Assembly: GCA_964622305.1 (NCBI GenBank)
Contig: CAZUPR010000001.1
Coordinates: forward strand, 12,419 to 76,418
Source of the DNA: SKKY01 sp964622305
Lineage (GTDB): Bacteria; Bacillota; Peptococcia; Peptococcales; SKKY01
Reading direction: 5' to 3'
DNA length: 64,000 nucleotides
A model generated the notes under the pieces. The model saw only the letters and a list, made by a program, of their open reading frames with translations, had not been told where the DNA came from and made no database searches. The stretch's first letter is position 1. Every line of letters starts with the position of its first letter. Below, piece by piece: positions 41,660 to 49,689 of this stretch. The position numbers and the translations under genes are program-made.

Positions 41660-42369
41660 AAGCTCTTCCTCTCTTTTTTTAGAGCACCAAATCTTCTGTC
41701 TCTGTTTCTAAAATCATTTATTGCTTCTTCTAGGTCTTTTTCTGTGAAATCTGGCCAAAGAACATTTGAAAACCACAATTCTGAGTAGGCTGCCTGCCAA
41801 AGGAGAAAATTGCTAAGTCTTTTTTCTCCAGATGGCCTGATTATTAAGTCAGGTTCTGGTTGATTTGCAGTGTAAAGAGAGGCCGAAATCATTTGATCGT
41901 CTATATCTTCCGGGCTTATCTGACCATCTGCAACTTTTTGGGCTATCTTTTTAAAACCTTCTCTTATTTCGGCCCTGCTGCCGTAATTTAGGGCTACATT
42001 TAGAACCAGCTTAGAATTATCCTTGGTTTTTTCCACAGCTTTTTGAATTTCTTTTACTGTTTTTTCTGGCAATTTTTCATATTCGCCAATTGGATTAATT
42101 TTAACACCATTTTTATGAAGGATGTCTAATTCTTTTTTTATATATTCGATGATTAATGACATTAAGATAGATACTTCTTCCTGGGGCCTTTTCCAGTTTT
42201 CAGTCGAAAAGGCATAAACTGTCAGATAGGCAATCCCATGATCGCCACAATACTGAACAACTCTTTTTAATGCTTCTATGCCTACCTTATGGCCAGCAGT
42301 CCTGGGAAGTCCCCTTTTTTGGGCCCATCTGCCATTCCCATCCATTATAATCCCAATATGTACTGGCAT
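41656..42369 (-). CDS. uppS: undecaprenyl diphosphate synthase
   Basis: A cis-prenyltransferase making the C55 lipid carrier precursor. It starts MPVHIGIIMDGNGRWAQKRG, with the catalytic Asp in MDGNGRWA, then AFSTENWKRP, LNYGSRAEI and RPSGEKRLSNFLLWQ (237 residues from this start). I chose the ATG at 42367-42369 with GGGGG eight bases upstream. An ATG at 42405 gives 12 extra residues but sits inside a strong RNA hairpin and has no binding site. Confidence 0.96.
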   Translation of the reverse strand: MPVHIGIIMDGNGRWAQKRGLPRTAGHKVGIEALKRVVQYCGDHGIAYLTVYAFSTENWKRPQEEVSILMSLIIEYIKKELDILHKNGVKINPIGEYEKLPEKTVKEIQKAVEKTKDNSKLVLNVALNYGSRAEIREGFKKIAQKVADGQISPEDIDDQMISASLYTANQPEPDLIIRPSGEKRLSNFLLWQAAYSELWFSNVLWPDFTEKDLEEAINDFRNRDRRFGALKKERKSL

Positions 42370-42391
42370 CCTTTTCGCCCCCAATATAGCC

Positions 42392-42420
42392 AATAAGCCC
42401 CCCATTCTGGAGGGCTTATT
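42392..42420 (-). other. strong RNA hairpin between frr and uppS
   Basis: A 12-pair stem (AATAAGCCCTCC with GGGGGGCTTATT, one G-U) has a five-base loop. It ends 22 bases before the uppS ATG. No T run follows on the minus strand, so it is not a standard terminator. A processing site, an mRNA stabiliser or a translation control element are possible. Confidence 0.65.
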
Positions 42421-42449
42421 AATATACTTATTAAATAAATTAATAGGAT

Positions 42450-43007
42450 TTAAATTTCGGTTACTTCTTTTTCTTTGTTTTCAAAAATCCTGTCTATTTC
42501 TGCAATAAATTTGTCAGTTAACTTTTGAATATCATCTGCCGAAACCTTGCTTTGATCTTCAGTTATTTCTTTGTCTTTTTCCATTTTCTTAATTCTATCA
42601 TTTGCATCCCTGCGAATATTTCTAACTCTTATTTTATTATCTTCGGCCATTTTCTTCAACTGTTTTACCAGTTCCTGCCTTCTTTCATTAGTAAGTTGAG
42701 GAACAGCCAGCCTGATTACCGTACCATCACTAGTTGGGTTAATGCCCAAATCTGATTTTAGTATAGCTTTTTCTATCATAGGAATTGAGCTTTTATCCCA
42801 TGGCTGGATTACCAGTAACCTTGCCTCAGGAACAGAAATATTAGCTAATTGATTAATTGGTGTGTCTGCACCATAATATTCTACAAAAATCCTGTCTATC
42901 ATTTGTGGAGTTGCCCGGCCTGCTCTCATAACAGCATAATCACTTTGCAAAGCCTTTATTGAAGCCTCCATTTTTTCTTCCGTTTCCAGTAATAATTCTT
43001 CAACCAT
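42450..43007 (-). CDS. frr: ribosome recycling factor
   Basis: The 185-residue RRF matches the family length. It keeps GRATPQMIDRIFVEYYG, ISVPEARLLVIQPWD and RREQ-like helix sequence (ERRQELVKQLKKMAED) and ends in the second long helix. With EF-G it splits post-termination ribosomes. It lies 4 bases after pyrH and is followed by the uppS hairpin. Confidence 0.97.
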   Translation of the reverse strand: MVEELLLETEEKMEASIKALQSDYAVMRAGRATPQMIDRIFVEYYGADTPINQLANISVPEARLLVIQPWDKSSIPMIEKAILKSDLGINPTSDGTVIRLAVPQLTNERRQELVKQLKKMAEDNKIRVRNIRRDANDRIKKMEKDKEITEDQSKVSADDIQKLTDKFIAEIDRIFENKEKEVTEI

Positions 43008-43011
43008 TGTC

Positions 43012-43728
43012 TTAACCTCCTACGTATGTACCAATTTTTTCTCCAAAGATAACCTTCTTTATATTACCCTCTTCTATTATACTAAAAACAATGAGAGGAA
43101 TATTGTTATCCATACAAAGGGACGCAGCGGTGCTGTCCATAACACCCAGAGATTTGTTTATTACATCTATAAAAGTCAGTTTATCGAACTTTTTAGCCGA
43201 TGGATTAATAAGGGGATCGCATTCGTAAATGCCATCAACTTTTTTAGCCATAAGAATTATCTCAGCTTCAATTTCAGCTGCCCTCAGAGCCGCAGTTGTA
43301 TCAGTTGAAAAATAAGGGTTGCCTGTGCCGGCAGCAAAAATTACCACTCTTTTTTTCTCAAGATGTCTTATTGCCCTGCGTCTTATATAAGGTTCTGCAA
43401 TTTGCCTCATTTCTATTGCAGTCTGTACCCTGGTTGAAACACCATGATTTTCTAAAGCATCCTGGAGAGCCAGAGAATTTATAACTGTTGCCAACATACC
43501 CATGTAATCTGCAGTAGCCCTGTCCATGCCTTGCTTGCTTCCGGAAACACCCCGCCAGATATTGCCGCCACCAACAACTATAGAAACTTCTACGCCCAGG
43601 CTGACAATCTCGCTTACCTGCGATGCAAAGGAAGAAAGGGTATCTTGATTTATACCATATCCCAGGTTTCCTGCTAATGACTCACCACTTAGTTTAATTA
43701 TAACTCTTTTATATTTTGGACTAATCAT
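43012..43728 (-). CDS. pyrH: UMP kinase
   Basis: A bacterial hexameric uridylate kinase of the amino-acid kinase fold. YKRVIIKLSGES, VVGGGNIWRG, DYMGMLATVINSLALQD and AAGTGNPYFSTDTTAALRA (19 residues) are present. The ATG at 43726-43728 has GGGGAG six bases upstream; a TTG two codons earlier is less likely. The protein is 238 residues. It lies after the tsf terminator, in the pyrH-frr-uppS order. Confidence 0.97.
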   Translation of the reverse strand: MISPKYKRVIIKLSGESLAGNLGYGINQDTLSSFASQVSEIVSLGVEVSIVVGGGNIWRGVSGSKQGMDRATADYMGMLATVINSLALQDALENHGVSTRVQTAIEMRQIAEPYIRRRAIRHLEKKRVVIFAAGTGNPYFSTDTTAALRAAEIEAEIILMAKKVDGIYECDPLINPSAKKFDKLTFIDVINKSLGVMDSTAASLCMDNNIPLIVFSIIEEGNIKKVIFGEKIGTYVGG

Positions 43729-43754
43729 TCTCAACTCCCCTTGGTCTTTATTTT

Positions 43755-43783
43755 AAAAAAAAAGAACACAAAGTGTTCTTTTT
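43755..43783 (-). terminator. intrinsic terminator after tsf, overlapping its stop
   Basis: The stem AAAAAGAACAC/GTGTTCTTTTT is followed by a run of T on the minus strand. The stop codon of tsf is at the foot of the stem. pyrH follows 55 bases after the tsf stop, with no clear promoter seen. Confidence 0.85.
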
Positions 43784-44433
43784 TATTTATTAATTTCAGC
43801 CATTACTTCACTGGCAAAGTCTTCAACTCTTTTTTCAAGGCCTTCACCCATTTGATAACGAGTAAATCTTCTGACTTGGATGTTTTCACCAATTTCACTG
43901 ATAGCTTCAGTGATCATTTGATTAACAGTCTTGGATGGATCCTTTACAAAATCTTGTTCAAGCAAGCAGATTTCCTGATAGTATTTTTTGATTCTGCCTT
44001 CTACCATTTTATCTACAACTTGTTCAGGCTTTCCTTCATTAAGAGCCTGAGCCTTAAGAATTTCTTTTTCTTTAGCAATCTCTTCAGGATTAACTTCTTC
44101 AACTCTGATATAAGATGGGTTTGAAGCTGCAATTTGCATTGCAATATCTCTTACCAATTGTTTGAATTCATCTGTTTTAGCAACAAAGTCTGTTTCGCAG
44201 TTCACTTCTACCAGAACACCAATCTTACCACCCAAGTGAATGTAAGATTCTACAATACCTTCTGCTGCGATTCTTGATGATTTTTTTTGAGCTGCTGCCA
44301 ATCCTTTTTCTCTCAAATACTCCATGGCTTTTTCAATATCACCATTAGTTTCGACCAAGGCTTTTTTGCAGTCCATCATACCTGCGCCAGATTTTTCTCT
44401 AAGTTCTTTTACCATTGCTGCAGTTACTGTCAT
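43783..44433 (-). CDS. tsf: elongation factor Ts
   Basis: From the ATG at 44431-44433 with AGGAGGTAATAAG upstream it is 216 residues, the short clostridial form. It shows the N-terminal UBA-like VKELREKSGAGMMDCKKAL, the TDFVAKTD motif that contacts EF-Tu, and a shortened core with a coiled-coil-like middle. It exchanges GDP on EF-Tu. The longer frame upstream lies in the rpsB-tsf attenuator and is not used. Confidence 0.96.
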   Translation of the reverse strand: MTVTAAMVKELREKSGAGMMDCKKALVETNGDIEKAMEYLREKGLAAAQKKSSRIAAEGIVESYIHLGGKIGVLVEVNCETDFVAKTDEFKQLVRDIAMQIAASNPSYIRVEEVNPEEIAKEKEILKAQALNEGKPEQVVDKMVEGRIKKYYQEICLLEQDFVKDPSKTVNQMITEAISEIGENIQVRRFTRYQMGEGLEKRVEDFASEVMAEINK

Positions 44434-44453
44434 CTTATTACCTCCTCTATAGT

Positions 44454-44500
44454 GAAAAAGGGGCGCCATTAATGGCATCTTAACCTAATGGAACCCCCTT
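44454..44500 (-). terminator. attenuator-like hairpin between rpsB and tsf
   Basis: On the minus strand AAGGGG and CCATTA pair with TAATGG and CCCCTT across a small internal loop (44458-44500), and five T follow. It sits between the rpsB stop (44505) and the tsf ribosome binding site, so it probably cuts tsf transcript levels relative to rpsB rather than ending the operon. Confidence 0.65.
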
Positions 44501-44504
44501 ATTC

Positions 44505-45284
44505 TTAATTTTCTTCTTCTATTACATCTTCTACAAGATCTTGACTTGTATCTTCAATAATTTCTTCTTCCACAGCTTGAGCTTCCTCAGCTGCTTTAAC
44601 CATACCTTGTTTACCTTCAAAAACTGCATTAGCCATGATTCTGGTAATTAAGTTTACTGCTCTGATAGCATCATCATTACCTGGAATTACATAATCAACT
44701 TCTTCTGGGTCACAGTTAGTATCAACAATTGAAATAATAGGAATACCCAATTTTCTTGCTTCAAGTAAAGCTATTCTTTCTTTTTTAGGATCAATTACAA
44801 AAATTGCTCCTGGAAGACCTTTCATGTCTTTGATTCCACCTAAGAATCTTTCCAGTCTTTCATGTTCTTTTTCTAATTGGAAAACTTCCTTTTTAGGCAG
44901 AAGATCCATAGTACCATCTTCCATCATTCTTTCAAGTTCAAACAGTCTGTCAATTCTCTTCTTGATTGTTTTGTAGTTGGTAAGCATACCACCCAACCAA
45001 CGCTCATTTACAAAATATTCTCCACATCTGAGTGCTTCGTCTTTAATTGTGTTTTGAGCTTGTTTCTTTGTGCCTATAAAAATAACAGGTTTACCTTCTT
45101 GAGCAACACCTCTTAGAAAGTCATAGGCTTCTTCAATTTTTTTCATAGTTTTTTGCAAATCTATGATGTAAATACCATTTCTTGCTCCAAAGATATACTT
45201 ATTCATCTTTGGGTTCCATCTTCTTGTTTGATGACCGAAATGTACGCCAGCTTCTAATAATTGCTTCATAGTTACTACTGCCAT
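44505..45284 (-). CDS. rpsB: 30S ribosomal protein S2
   Basis: From the ATG at 45282-45284 (AGGAGGTG upstream) it is 259 residues. MKQLLEAGVHFGHQTRRWNP, FIGTKKQAQNTIKDEA, RWLGGMLTNYKTIKKRI and GIPIISIVDTNCDPEEVDY are the family features. The C-terminal 30 residues are acidic and variable. The usual partner tsf follows. Codons upstream of the chosen start belong to the leader RNA. Confidence 0.97.
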   Translation of the reverse strand: MAVVTMKQLLEAGVHFGHQTRRWNPKMNKYIFGARNGIYIIDLQKTMKKIEEAYDFLRGVAQEGKPVIFIGTKKQAQNTIKDEALRCGEYFVNERWLGGMLTNYKTIKKRIDRLFELERMMEDGTMDLLPKKEVFQLEKEHERLERFLGGIKDMKGLPGAIFVIDPKKERIALLEARKLGIPIISIVDTNCDPEEVDYVIPGNDDAIRAVNLITRIMANAVFEGKQGMVKAAEEAQAVEEEIIEDTSQDLVEDVIEEEN

Positions 45285-45325
45285 TCGGGCACCTCCTCTC
45301 GTTTTTTTCCTCCGTTTTCTTCTGC

Positions 45326-45361
45326 TTATAACCCTACTCACAAGGAGCAACGGGGCTATAA
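45326..45361 (-). other. structured leader hairpin upstream of rpsB
   Basis: TTATAGCCC pairs with GGGTTATAA (nine pairs, one G-U) around an 18-base loop that contains a further CTC/GAG stem. It is in the 5' leader, roughly 40-75 bases before the rpsB start. A role as a ribosomal-protein binding site is only a suggestion. Confidence 0.5.
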
Positions 45362-45392
45362 TCCAAAAACGTGCGTTTTAACACCACTCAAG

Positions 45393-45421
45393 ATAATATC
45401 ACAAAAGGACTATTAAATCAA
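45393..45421 (-). promoter_or_regulatory. probable rpsB promoter overlapping the flagellar operon terminator
   Basis: The -35 TTGATT (45416-45421) and -10 TATTAT (45393-45398) are 17 bases apart. The -35 lies in the loop and arm of the terminator hairpin. A start near 45385 would include the leader hairpin. A second, weaker pair (TTGTGA, TTAAAA) lies just downstream. Confidence 0.6.
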
Positions 45422-45443
45422 TAGTTCTTTTAATAGTCCTTTT
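45403..45443 (-). terminator. terminator of the flagellar/chemotaxis operon
   Basis: A 15-base perfect stem (AAAAGGACTATTAAA with its complement) has an 11-base loop, and the 3' arm ends in TTTT. It overlaps the stop codon of the last gene of the operon. Confidence 0.85.
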
Positions 45444-45753
45444 ATATTTTTATATCCAGTTTTCCAGGAGCAAAGCAATAATTTTCTTCTTCTTTTTCTC
45501 CCTTTTCTTCTTTTTTCTTTTGTCCTTTATCATGGGTTTGGTCCTTGTTTCCTTCCTGATCATTTTGCAATTTTTGTTTATCTGTTTTTTCCAGGTCAGT
45601 TACTGTGGACATTTTTTTTGCCAGCGTCTCATTATGACTTATATTATTCTGCATACTTTCCATATCATTTCTTCTCAATAAGTTCTGTTGTTCCCTGCTG
45701 GCTTCAAAAGCTTTAGGAATAGATACCTGAAATTCTATCGGCCTTACAGACAT
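45442..45753 (-). CDS. small charged protein at the end of the fla/che operon, function unknown
   Basis: A 103-residue protein with a conserved-looking N-terminus (VRPIEFQVSIPKAFEASREQ) and a very polar, Lys/Glu/Gln-rich second half (about residues 58-90). It has no signal peptide or membrane segment, and the tail is probably disordered. Proteins with a similar start occur at this place in clostridial flagellar clusters, but none that I know has an established function. It holds the place that ylxL/swrB has in Bacillus, but I see no similarity to SwrB. It starts 15 bases after the DUF342 gene. Confidence 0.75.
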   Translation of the reverse strand: MSVRPIEFQVSIPKAFEASREQQNLLRRNDMESMQNNISHNETLAKKMSTVTDLEKTDKQKLQNDQEGNKDQTHDKGQKKKEEKGEKEEENYCFAPGKLDIKI

Positions 45754-45768
45754 CTTGCCACCTCCAGA

Positions 45769-47355
45769 CTATATAAGTGGAGAAAGAACAATATCACCAT
45801 GAGTCAATAAAACTCTCACCTTATAATTGGGATTAGTGAACCTTTTTGCATATTCTCCAATTCTTACTTCCACACCTGGGTTAAGGCTTTCTTCAACATC
45901 AAGAAAAGCATCCTTTAATTCACTTAATTTGTTGCTAAATTCAGAAACTTCTATTCTTAGTTCTTCTTCTTTTTCCATGGCATTTTTAAGGTTAGTTAAT
46001 AAATCTCCAAGCATTTTCTCCTTGGGAAGTGGAAGTTCGCCTGCCTTCTCTTTAGCTTCTTGTAGAATCTTAATGCCTTGTTTGGATTTTTTTATAATAT
46101 CTTTTACTTCTTCATACCTGGCTGAAACTTCAAGATATTCATCCTTCAAAGCTGGGTCAATCCCCAATTCTACTTCAGTTTTAGTTGCCATTGAGTTACC
46201 AATATTTTTGCATTTTATAAATAAGGCAGCTCTTGTAATTCCACCAACCAAGAGACCTTTGTTTTTATTAAGAACGACTGAGTTACCGGCAATTGTTTCA
46301 CAATGCATAATTGCCTCATCAACCAAGACATCCAAATTAGCTCTAACAAAGGCATTTTCAATAAATTTAGTTGTTACAGAACCCTTGGCAAATATTCTTG
46401 ATTTTTTCAGCCCTCTTATACCTGTCTGAACAAAGACACTTCCATCAGCTTCAATGGAACCGCCTTCAATAATTCCATATATATGAACATTACCACCTGA
46501 TTTAATATGAAAACCATTCTTTAAATTTCCTTTGACGATTACGTTACCTAAAAATTCAATATTTCCAGTTGAAAAATCAACATCACCATTTACTTCAAAA
46601 ACAGGCAAAATAGAAATCCTGTTTCTGGCCATAGAAAGCATGCCATCAATTGTTGCAAAGGCTTTAAGACCATCAGAAGAATGCTCAACATTTTTGCCTG
46701 GTGGAAGTTTTTTGTTTTTTCCGTTCATGGCATGAAGAGCTTTGCCCTTAACAGTAATGCCAGGCTGCCCGGCAGTAGGTGGAATTTTTTCGATAAGAAC
46801 TTGGTTCTTTTTTACGTTTTCAATTACACTGGTATTGTAATAATCTGTCGACCCATCTTCCAAAATTTTAGGTTTTACTGCCCCTTGCGCCTTTACAAGA
46901 TAAACAATCTCAGCATCTTTACCATTAACAGCATCTTTAGTTTCAGCAATCAGTTCATCGGTAAATTTTTCTTGTATATTTCTTATTCTTATTAAATTTA
47001 CCTCAATTATCCCATGGCTTATTCCTTGTTTATTGATTTCAGAATTAATAAGTTCAACTGAAGGAAAATGACCCGTAATAATATCTGGATATGTTGTTAC
47101 AAAAGCCTGGGTCATCTTTTGATTGTAAGTTACTTCTACCTTAGGGGAAGTATCAACTTTTTCTTTGGGGCCTATTTGTAATTCAACGATTGAACCATCA
47201 GCCCATTTAGCGATTGCCATGGAATCAAGTTTTATGTTTCTTAGCTTTACTTCTCTGGTAAAAAAGCCTATCAGTTCATTTGTGTCATTTACACTCTGCG
47301 TTTTTTGAACAGATATCATATCACCATCATAAAGCCACTCATAAAGTTTTGACAT
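45769..47355 (-). CDS. DUF342/FapA family protein
   Basis: A 528-residue soluble protein. An N-terminal domain (1-170) is followed by the FapA beta-helix region of Gly-rich repeats (VIVKGNLKNGFHIKSGG, VHIYGIIEGG, SVFVQTGIRG, near residues 260-370) and a C-terminal coiled coil (about 400-480). The N-terminal KKNQVLIEKIPPTAGQPG with VKGK is typical of DUF342. Members are linked to flagella or surface polymer control (FapA controls flagellar numbers in Vibrio), but the function here is unknown. It is 12 bases after fliA. Confidence 0.88.
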   Translation of the reverse strand: MSKLYEWLYDGDMISVQKTQSVNDTNELIGFFTREVKLRNIKLDSMAIAKWADGSIVELQIGPKEKVDTSPKVEVTYNQKMTQAFVTTYPDIITGHFPSVELINSEINKQGISHGIIEVNLIRIRNIQEKFTDELIAETKDAVNGKDAEIVYLVKAQGAVKPKILEDGSTDYYNTSVIENVKKNQVLIEKIPPTAGQPGITVKGKALHAMNGKNKKLPPGKNVEHSSDGLKAFATIDGMLSMARNRISILPVFEVNGDVDFSTGNIEFLGNVIVKGNLKNGFHIKSGGNVHIYGIIEGGSIEADGSVFVQTGIRGLKKSRIFAKGSVTTKFIENAFVRANLDVLVDEAIMHCETIAGNSVVLNKNKGLLVGGITRAALFIKCKNIGNSMATKTEVELGIDPALKDEYLEVSARYEEVKDIIKKSKQGIKILQEAKEKAGELPLPKEKMLGDLLTNLKNAMEKEEELRIEVSEFSNKLSELKDAFLDVEESLNPGVEVRIGEYAKRFTNPNYKVRVLLTHGDIVLSPLI

Positions 47356-47367
47356 TTTTTTATTCTC

Positions 47368-48123
47368 CTAACTCATATAACTTTGGAGTGCACCTTTTAA
47401 TTTTGTAATCGCTTTTTTATGTATCTGTGATATTCTTCCCTCTGAAAGTTCAAGAATTTGCGCTACTTCCTTGGTAGTCACTTCCTCAAAATAAATTAAT
47501 GTAATTACCATTTTTTCCTTTTCATTCAGTTCTTTAATTTTATTTAAAAGAATTGTCTTAAGTTCACTTCTTTCTAAAACTGCCTGGGGACCATCTTCAT
47601 CCTTATCAGCCAGAAAATCTTTCAAAGTGAAATTATCATCATTACCAGTATCCAGTGAATTTTCTAAAGAGTATATCGTTAAAGAGGCCGCATCATTTAG
47701 GCCTTTTTGATAAGTTTCCATATCCATTTCAAGAAAAGAAGCTACTTCATGATCTTCTGGCTCTCTCCCTTTTTCTTCTAAAAGGGTCTGATAGGCTCTT
47801 TCCATCTTTTTTGCTTTTCTTCTCAAAGATTGAGGAGCCCAATCCATTTTCCTTAAACCATCGTAAATAGCCCCTCTTATTCTTAATGAAGCATAGGCTT
47901 CAAAAACAACATTTTTACCAGGATCAAATTTAACAATGGCGTCAATAAGGCCAAAGGTTCCATAGGAAATCAGATCATCAAAATCAACCTGGCTGGGCAA
48001 ACTTTGATAGATTCTATAAGCATGGGTTTTTACCAGGGAAGCATAATTGATTATTAACTGGTCTCTGGTTGTATTTGTTTTTTTCTTGCTGTAATTTTCC
48101 CATAGCTTATTTATGTCATCCAT
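47368..48123 (-). CDS. fliA: flagellar/motility sigma factor (FliA/SigD type)
   Basis: A 251-residue sigma-70 family factor with regions 2, 3 and 4: DFDDLISYGTFGLIDAIVKFD (region 2, split as DFDDLISYGTFG and LIDAIVKFD), RIRGAIYDGLRKMDWAPQSLRRK (split as RIRGAIYDGLRK and MDWAPQSLRRK) and the region 4 helix-turn-helix ELSEGRISQIHKKAITKLK. It directs late flagellar and chemotaxis genes. The anti-sigma factor FlgM is not in the window. It lies one base after cheD. Confidence 0.95.
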   Translation of the reverse strand: MDDINKLWENYSKKKTNTTRDQLIINYASLVKTHAYRIYQSLPSQVDFDDLISYGTFGLIDAIVKFDPGKNVVFEAYASLRIRGAIYDGLRKMDWAPQSLRRKAKKMERAYQTLLEEKGREPEDHEVASFLEMDMETYQKGLNDAASLTIYSLENSLDTGNDDNFTLKDFLADKDEDGPQAVLERSELKTILLNKIKELNEKEKMVITLIYFEEVTTKEVAQILELSEGRISQIHKKAITKLKGALQSYMS

Positions 48124-48124
48124 C

Positions 48125-48607
48125 TTAAATTACCTTTTTTCCATATTTTATTGATTTTACGGTTAAACTGCCATCACTGGCAAAAAGTTCTATTGTCCTG
48201 CCAAAATTCTCCCCGGTATCATCAGCTATAATCCTTATTTTATGAAGGTCCAGCTGTTTTTTTACTGCTTCAACATTTCTTTCTCCAATTTTCATTATAT
48301 CTGAGGCATTGGAAGAGGTAAACATTTGTGCTCCCCCAGCTATCTTGGCTGTCATTCTTGTCTTGGCAGCCCCATTTTTTTCCATATTATCTATCAAATC
48401 TGCAATTCCTGTGTCTGCAAACTTGTATCTGTTGCTGTTATTTTTTGTATTTGTGCTGTCAGGTAGCATGACGTGAACCATGCCAGCAACCTGTCTAGCC
48501 GAATCATAGAGGCAGACTCCTACGCAAGAACCCAGGCCAATGGTTATAATAGAGTCTTCCTTGCCGCAAACTGCAGCTTCGGCTATTCCTACCTTGTGTT
48601 GAATCAT
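48125..48607 (-). CDS. cheD: chemoreceptor glutamine deamidase CheD
   Basis: A 160-residue cysteine deamidase. The catalytic Cys is in TIGLGSCVGVCLYD and His in GMVHVMLPDS, with the family KIAGGAQMF further on. It deamidates receptor Gln residues and in Bacillus works with CheC. It starts three bases after cheC and precedes fliA, as in B. subtilis. Confidence 0.96.
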   Translation of the reverse strand: MIQHKVGIAEAAVCGKEDSIITIGLGSCVGVCLYDSARQVAGMVHVMLPDSTNTKNNSNRYKFADTGIADLIDNMEKNGAAKTRMTAKIAGGAQMFTSSNASDIMKIGERNVEAVKKQLDLHKIRIIADDTGENFGRTIELFASDGSLTVKSIKYGKKVI

Positions 48608-48610
48608 TTT

Positions 48611-49222
48611 TTAAGAAACTCCCAGTCTCTCTAAAATTATTTGTAAAGATTCTGGCTCAGGGAGCAAGAAAAAGTGGCCTTTTACCTCTACTTCCTCTTC
48701 TAAGAAAACGCTTTCTATAACAAATGAATAATCACTTACTTCACCATAAAGCTGTAAAACGTTACCGATTATAGCGCCAGACATATCGTAAGCAAGTGCG
48801 GGAACTGTTGCTTCAAAGAGCAGATTAGTAAACATCCCCAGTGAATTTAGGTATGACCCAGCTAATATATTTGTAACTTCTTTAATTACAGATGCTGTCA
48901 TGTCATCAAAATCATCAATTCCATGAACTTCTCTGCCAAGAAGAATTTTCATAAAAAGGGACACACTTTGTTCTGGTACAGCAAACAGAATACTCATAGG
49001 AGCATCTCCCTTTACTTCCAGATAACCTCCAGCCACCAAAGAATCAGCACCACCCATAATTTCAACTACTTCATTAAAGGGCATGATGCCTATTTCCGGG
49101 ACTGACATATCAATCCTTTTATTTAAAAGCGTGGACAGGGCTGTAGCAGCATTGCCAGCACCTATATTACCTATTTCCTTTAGAGCATCTATCTGCATAG
49201 GATTAAGATCTTCAAATTTCAT
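48611..49222 (-). CDS. cheC: CheY-P phosphatase CheC
   Basis: A 203-residue CheC/FliY-family protein with two copies of the phosphatase helix: LKEIGNIGAGNAATALS (near residue 14-30) and VIKEVTNILAGSYLNSL (near 110-127), both with the E-x2-N pair. It dephosphorylates CheY-P and forms a complex with CheD. It is in the usual cheW-cheC-cheD order. Confidence 0.95.
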   Translation of the reverse strand: MKFEDLNPMQIDALKEIGNIGAGNAATALSTLLNKRIDMSVPEIGIMPFNEVVEIMGGADSLVAGGYLEVKGDAPMSILFAVPEQSVSLFMKILLGREVHGIDDFDDMTASVIKEVTNILAGSYLNSLGMFTNLLFEATVPALAYDMSGAIIGNVLQLYGEVSDYSFVIESVFLEEEVEVKGHFFLLPEPESLQIILERLGVS

Positions 49223-49231
49223 TATTTCTTC

Positions 49232-49678
49232 CTAGTCTCCTTTTTCTTCATTGGCTTCAACAATTGTAAGGATTTGCTCAAGTTTTAAGAGTATAAGTAA
49301 ACGACCATCATATTTTCCTACTCCCTCAACATATTTTTTATCAAGAGAATCAATTAAATTTGGCTCCTCAATATCTTCTGTATTGATCCTGATAACTTCA
49401 GTCACATTATCGACAATTATACCAAAGCGATTATCATCAATTGTCAAAATGATTATTCTTGTAGTATCATCTACAGCCTTTTCCTCGCCCTTAAATTTTT
49501 TCCTTAGATTAATAATGGGAACAACATTCCCTCTTAAGTTAATAACTCCTCTTACAAACTCATTTGCTTTAGGAACTCTGGTTATGGGTGTCATTTTTAA
49601 AATTTCATTTACAGACAAGATATCAACCGCGTATTCTTCTTCCCCAAGCATAAAACCTACTATTTGTAATTCTTCCAC
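49232..49678 (-). CDS. cheW: chemotaxis coupling protein CheW
   Basis: A 148-residue single CheW domain (GEEEYAVDILSVNEILKM, RVPKANEFVRGVINLRGNVV, split by position, and IINLRKKF). It couples receptors to CheA. The start is a GTG at 49676-49678 with AGGAGGG upstream; an overlapping ATG is out of frame. It lies only 11 bases after cheB, where cheA would be expected. Confidence 0.95.
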   Translation of the reverse strand: MEELQIVGFMLGEEEYAVDILSVNEILKMTPITRVPKANEFVRGVINLRGNVVPIINLRKKFKGEEKAVDDTTRIIILTIDDNRFGIIVDNVTEVIRINTEDIEEPNLIDSLDKKYVEGVGKYDGRLLILLKLEQILTIVEANEEKGD

Positions 49679-49689
49679 ATTTATCCCTC

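Noticed and set aside
42370..42405. 12-residue extension of UppS
   Set aside because: The ATG lies inside a stable hairpin without binding site; the next ATG has GGGGG at the right distance.
45285..45350. Arg/Lys-rich extension of S2 (rpsB)
   Set aside because: It lies in the leader; S2 starts at MAVVTMKQLL with AGGAGGTG directly upstream.
45827..46429. 200-codon plus-strand frame opposite the DUF342 gene
   Set aside because: It is a Ser/Leu-rich shadow of the minus-strand gene with no binding site or family motif; the same holds for all other plus-strand frames, including those opposite cheB, cheW and dxr.
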